NCBI GenBank assembly: GCA_947643145.1
Contig: CANRVD010000001.1
Span: 62,001-126,000 of the forward strand
Length of the DNA: 64,000 nucleotides
Origin: an uncultured bacterium
GTDB lineage: Bacteria; Bacillota; Clostridia; Lachnospirales; Lachnospiraceae
Reading direction: 5' to 3'
The position numbers were made by a program, and so were the translations under genes. The notes under the pieces are model-generated. The model was not told where the DNA came from. It was given only the letters and a program-made list of their open reading frames with translations, and did no database searches. Positions within the stretch are counted from its first letter, which is position 1; each line of letters begins with the position of its first letter. Shown here piece after piece: positions 61,001-64,000 of this stretch.

Positions 61001-62068
61001 TTATCTGACTACATCAAAGCGAAAGATTACAACTTTATTGTATTCTTCACCTGCCTTTAAAACAGCACTTGGAAATGTCTGGGTATTGACAGCATTTGGA
61101 TAATTATGTGTTTCAAAGCAGACGCCGCTTCCTTCTCCGTAGTGCATCCCTTCCTTTCCATCAGGAGCGTCCAGTCCCAAAGAAGCATATAACTGCATAG
61201 CCTTTGCATCCGTAAATACCTCCATGACACGTCCCGTTGTCTCATCACAATATCTGACAGCCTTTGCTACTTCTCCTTCTTCTCTCTCACGTAAAACGAA
61301 ATTATGGTCATAACCGGCTACTATGCTTTCATCCGGCTTCGGCTCCCCAACCCGTGAGCCAATCTTATGCGGCTCTCTGAAATCAAGGGCTGTTCCCTCG
61401 ACAGAACGAATTTCACCAGTAGGAACAAGAATTTCATTTACCGGAGTATATTCGTCTGCAAAAATCTGTAAATCCTGCTGATATACATCTTTACACTTAT
61501 GTCCGCCCCTGCCGATATTGAAATAGCAGTGGTTGGTCAGATTGATTACCGTATCTTCGTCTGAAACCGCATAATATTCTAACATCAGTTCATTTGCATC
61601 ATTTAATGTATACGTAACCGTTACCGTCAGATTGCCTGGAAATCCCTGCTCCATATCTTTGCTCAGCCTTGTAAACGAAACACTGGAAGATGTTTCATCC
61701 TCTGAACACTCCGTCTGATACATACAGTGCTCATAGCGGAAATAACCTCCATGCAGACAGTTCGTTGCATCATTCTTATCCAGAGTATACGTCTTCCCAT
61801 TTAAGGTAAAAGATGCATTCGAGATTCTGTTTGCAACTCTTCCAATAACAGCGCCAAATGCCGGTCCATTGACTTCATAAGCAGCAACGTTATCATACCC
61901 CAATGCAATATCTTCAAATACACCATCCTTATCCGGCACAAAGATGTTGGTAATGACGGCACCTAAGTCAGACAATGACACTTTCATCCCATTCTGATTC
62001 TCTAATGTATACTTTGTAACAACATCGTTCTCCTTAGTAACTCCAAATTCTTCCTTAATGATACTCAT
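61001..62068 (-). CDS. galM: aldose 1-epimerase
   Basis: 355 residues. Mutarotase converting beta to alpha hexoses. Seen: GPAFGAVIGRVANRISNASF, the catalytic His region NLTNHCYFNIG, NCLHGGYFRYEHCMY and the C-terminal GVCFETHNYPNAVN (Glu/His area). Length normal. Stand-alone; no galactose or lactose genes adjoin. Confidence 0.95.
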   Translation of the reverse strand: MSIIKEEFGVTKENDVVTKYTLENQNGMKVSLSDLGAVITNIFVPDKDGVFEDIALGYDNVAAYEVNGPAFGAVIGRVANRISNASFTLNGKTYTLDKNDATNCLHGGYFRYEHCMYQTECSEDETSSSVSFTRLSKDMEQGFPGNLTVTVTYTLNDANELMLEYYAVSDEDTVINLTNHCYFNIGRGGHKCKDVYQQDLQIFADEYTPVNEILVPTGEIRSVEGTALDFREPHKIGSRVGEPKPDESIVAGYDHNFVLREREEGEVAKAVRYCDETTGRVMEVFTDAKAMQLYASLGLDAPDGKEGMHYGEGSGVCFETHNYPNAVNTQTFPSAVLKAGEEYNKVVIFRFDVVR

Positions 62069-62147
62069 GCCCTACCTCCAAATCTTTTTATTTAATTCCT
62101 ATATTACTCACTCTTCCAAATTCTTCCCTATTTTATTCTATTACTCT

Positions 62148-62318
62148 GGCGATATTGAACCACCGGAGTAATATCCACAGCCCTCCTAAACAACGTACGT
62201 AACCAGATAATAACTTGAGTATAGCAAATGCAAATTCACATTACAAGTACTATCCTTTTATAACTACAGAAATCCATTTCCAAAAACACGCTTATTACTC
62301 CAGCAGTTAAATACCGAC
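62148..62318. repeat. inverted pair of the 24-bp motif bounding 171 bp
   Basis: Left ggcgatattgaaccaccgga plus gtaat and right, on the minus strand, GTCGGTATTTAACTGCTGGA plus GTAAT point inward. Possible short MITE or a paired binding site. Single copies at 13775 and 33203. Confidence 0.5.
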
Positions 62319-62322
62319 GTTT

Positions 62323-63699
62323 TTACTTGCTTAAATTTCCATCTTTTATTACACAGACTTCTTCAATGCCAAAGCGAAGAAATGCCTCTGCCATCTCCTT
62401 TGTAATTCGTTCCCCGCTGATTGCAATCGGAACCGCCGGAGGACAGGAAACCGTTTCTGCCGCGCACACCCGGCCCACTGACTCCCTTGCAGGAACCATT
62501 TCACTTTCCGAAAAAACAGCTTCTCTGATGGAACACACCCGTTCCTGTGAAAAATTCCAGACTGCTCTGGCAGGCAGGGCTTTTTTTCTGACAGATACCA
62601 GTTTTGTTGCTTCTGCCCAGACAGACAACCGCCTAAAATCCTCTTCCGTATTTTCCGGCGTTACCATCAAAACAACATACTGCCAGTCAGCATATTCACA
62701 TTCCATAAAGTATTTTCTAAGCTCTGCAGCAATCTCCGTCCCCTTATAACCGCTTGTGGCAGTATCTATCACTATTTTAAGCGGTTCTGACTGCTGAACA
62801 CAAATTCCACAAGCCAAAAACTGCTCCTTTATTTCTTCTGTCTTCTGAACCGTTTCCGCAAGCCGCTCCTGATATCCCTCTTTCAGATATATATTGCATC
62901 GGTCCAATGACTGGAGCAAAAGATAGGAAGGGCTTGTAGAGCCAAACAGCGTCAGTGCCTTGGCTGCATATGCTTCAAACCGCTTCAGGTAGTCCTTATG
63001 TATATGCAGGTACGCAGCCCCTGTCAGCGCAGACAGCGTCTTATGTGCCGAATCGCAGCACATTGCCGCGCCTAAATCCAACGGATGCTTTTTCTCCTCC
63101 AAAAAATGGAGATAGGCACCATGCGCATTATCTACCAAAAGCGGAATTCCCCATCTGCGGGCGACTCCAGAAATCTCTGATATGTCTGTCATCTGCCCAA
63201 GATAATCCGGTGACGTAATATAAATTCCAAGAGGAGGCACGTTACAAGACTGCAGTGTCTCCTCTAAATCCTCCGCCCTCAGTACGCTGCTGCAAATACT
63301 CCTGCTCTCCTTCTGCTGTAAAAACCTGACATCAAAGTCCAGCAAGGCACAGGCATCTATCATACTCCTGTGTACATTTCTTGCCGCCAAAAGAAACGGC
63401 CTTTCTCCTGTTTCCCTGAAACTATGCTCCATAGCAAGAGCCGCAAGCATCGCCTTAATACAAAGCGAAGAACCTTCCGTAGAATAATGCGTTGCTCCAC
63501 TTCCAAAAAGCGCTGACGCATTTTGTTCACTCTCCCTGATAATACCATTGCCGTGATAGAGCACATCCGCCCCTTCTATCTCTGTTATATCAAAAGGTTC
63601 CAACCCAAAAAACACACGCCCTTTGTGTCCGGGCATGTGAAATCTGGTTATATTCTTTTCTGCATATTGTTTGACAAAATCAACTATTGTCGTCTTCAT
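62323..63699 (-). CDS. Orn/Lys/Arg decarboxylase family protein
   Basis: 458 residues, the shorter Gram-positive form (YaaO/SpeA-like) of group III PLP decarboxylases. Seen: RFHMPGHKGR near residue 18, YSTEGSSLCIKAMLAAL, LVDNAHGAYLHF, and PLP-Lys in CDSAHKTLSALTGAAYLH near residue 215. Substrate (lysine, arginine or ornithine) cannot be told. Its 5' end overlaps the psd stop by 20 bases, so it is translated from the psd mRNA. Confidence 0.9.
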   Translation of the reverse strand: MKTTIVDFVKQYAEKNITRFHMPGHKGRVFFGLEPFDITEIEGADVLYHGNGIIRESEQNASALFGSGATHYSTEGSSLCIKAMLAALAMEHSFRETGERPFLLAARNVHRSMIDACALLDFDVRFLQQKESRSICSSVLRAEDLEETLQSCNVPPLGIYITSPDYLGQMTDISEISGVARRWGIPLLVDNAHGAYLHFLEEKKHPLDLGAAMCCDSAHKTLSALTGAAYLHIHKDYLKRFEAYAAKALTLFGSTSPSYLLLQSLDRCNIYLKEGYQERLAETVQKTEEIKEQFLACGICVQQSEPLKIVIDTATSGYKGTEIAAELRKYFMECEYADWQYVVLMVTPENTEEDFRRLSVWAEATKLVSVRKKALPARAVWNFSQERVCSIREAVFSESEMVPARESVGRVCAAETVSCPPAVPIAISGERITKEMAEAFLRFGIEEVCVIKDGNLSK

Positions 63700-64000
63700 A
63701 CTTTGCCTTTCTTCCGATAACTTCTCCCATCTTTACAAGTGTCTCAAAACCATCCTTTGTATTTTCAGTGATATCATCATCCAAAACAATAGTATCCTTT
63801 GGAAATGCAAGAATCACTGTTGAACCACCAAACTCAAAAAATCCCTTTTCCATTCCGCGGCGGACAGAAAGTTTCTGATGATGGTTTACAATTTTGCCAA
63901 CCAGCATTGCACCTACTTCCATCATTAAAACATTGCCAAAATTCTTACTCTTTAAAATAGAAAACTCTCTGGTATTTTCTGTATAAACCGGATAGGCTTC
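63680..64000 (-). CDS. psd: phosphatidylserine decarboxylase (3' part, cut by window edge)
   Basis: Last 106 residues, open at the window edge: EAYPVYTENTREFSILKSKN, VGAMLVGKIVNHH, and the pyruvoyl-forming cleavage motif in FFEFGGSTVILAF (GGST) near the end. Makes phosphatidylethanolamine at the membrane. Overlaps the decarboxylase gene by 20 bases. The start lies beyond 64000. Confidence 0.9.
   Translation of the reverse strand, partial: EAYPVYTENTREFSILKSKNFGNVLMMEVGAMLVGKIVNHHQKLSVRRGMEKGFFEFGGSTVILAFPKDTIVLDDDITENTKDGFETLVKMGEVIGRKAKYEDDNS

Noticed and set aside
62955..63218. Plus-strand frame inside the decarboxylase gene
   Set aside because: Antisense shadow, no start signals.
1..64000. 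tRNA, rRNA, CRISPR array, prophage or toxin-antitoxin system
   Set aside because: No cloverleaf-like intergenic segment, regularly spaced repeats, phage genes or TA-like small gene pairs were recognised in the gaps by eye. A tRNAscan and Rfam run would settle the RNA part.

Overview
The window looks like chromosome of a spore-forming, low-GC Firmicute, most likely a Lachnospiraceae-type Clostridia. The reasons are the sporulation genes (spoIIAA-AB-sigF, spoVA, an alpha/beta SASP), a SCIFF peptide with its radical-SAM maturase, split transketolase subunits, an IreB/RuvX/YrzB block and strong AGGAGG ribosome binding sites. Nearly every gene is on the minus strand. The plus-strand exceptions are the SASP, an ABC-F ATPase, a cold shock protein, an HPr-like protein and a HAD phosphatase. 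No tRNA, rRNA, CRISPR array, intact IS or prophage was seen.

Reading from left to right: 0-10 kb holds proC, an ASKHA-domain protein, rny, recX-recA (with a clear sigma-A promoter and LexA box), two unknown genes and a cation exporter. 8.8-11.7 kb holds the SCIFF maturase and precursor, a divergent SASP and a Lys/Ala-rich DUF6465-type protein. 12-13.6 kb carries spoVAD-spoVAE, and 23.2-25 kb carries spoVAC-AB-AA. The two spoVA blocks are separated by about 10 kb that encodes an RND exporter with a huge coiled-coil insert, an LD-carboxypeptidase, a truncated ATPase, a YkgJ-type protein, endonuclease IV and a FliB-like methylase. Each spoVA block has its own sigma-G-type promoter, and spoIIAA-AB-sigF lies upstream of the second one.

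26.8-33.2 kb: a zinc-ribbon/TPR membrane protein preceded by an overlapping 57-residue gene, a FapA/DUF342 protein, a GT2 glycosyltransferase and a YdbS/YdbT PH-domain pair. 33.2-34.3 kb is a scar region with two gene remnants. 34.3-39.2 kb: transketolase halves and transaldolase, a degenerate arylsulfotransferase-like protein and a thioesterase. 39.4-43.5 kb: ABC-F, CspA-like and GH29 fucosidase genes. 43.5-51.2 kb resembles the B. subtilis yrzL-yrrK-yrzB-yrrL-yrrM-yrrN block: IreB, RuvX, DUF1292, RNase J, YlbF, a short MltG-like protein, TrmR and TrhP, with mtaB beside it. The theme there is tRNA modification and RNA turnover. 51.5-58.2 kb adds ThiI, a cysteine desulfurase, RsmE, a FliD-like protein and YgiQ. 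58.3-64 kb has a HAD phosphatase, a short MITE-like element, a membrane protein, a receiver-Hpt protein, galM, an Orn/Lys/Arg decarboxylase and the 3' end of psd.

Small genes worth noting are the SCIFF precursor (10380..10529), a 55-residue membrane peptide leading the spoVA operon (24845..25012) and a 57-residue gene (28334..28507). Intergenic DNA also carries several short dispersed palindromic repeat families.
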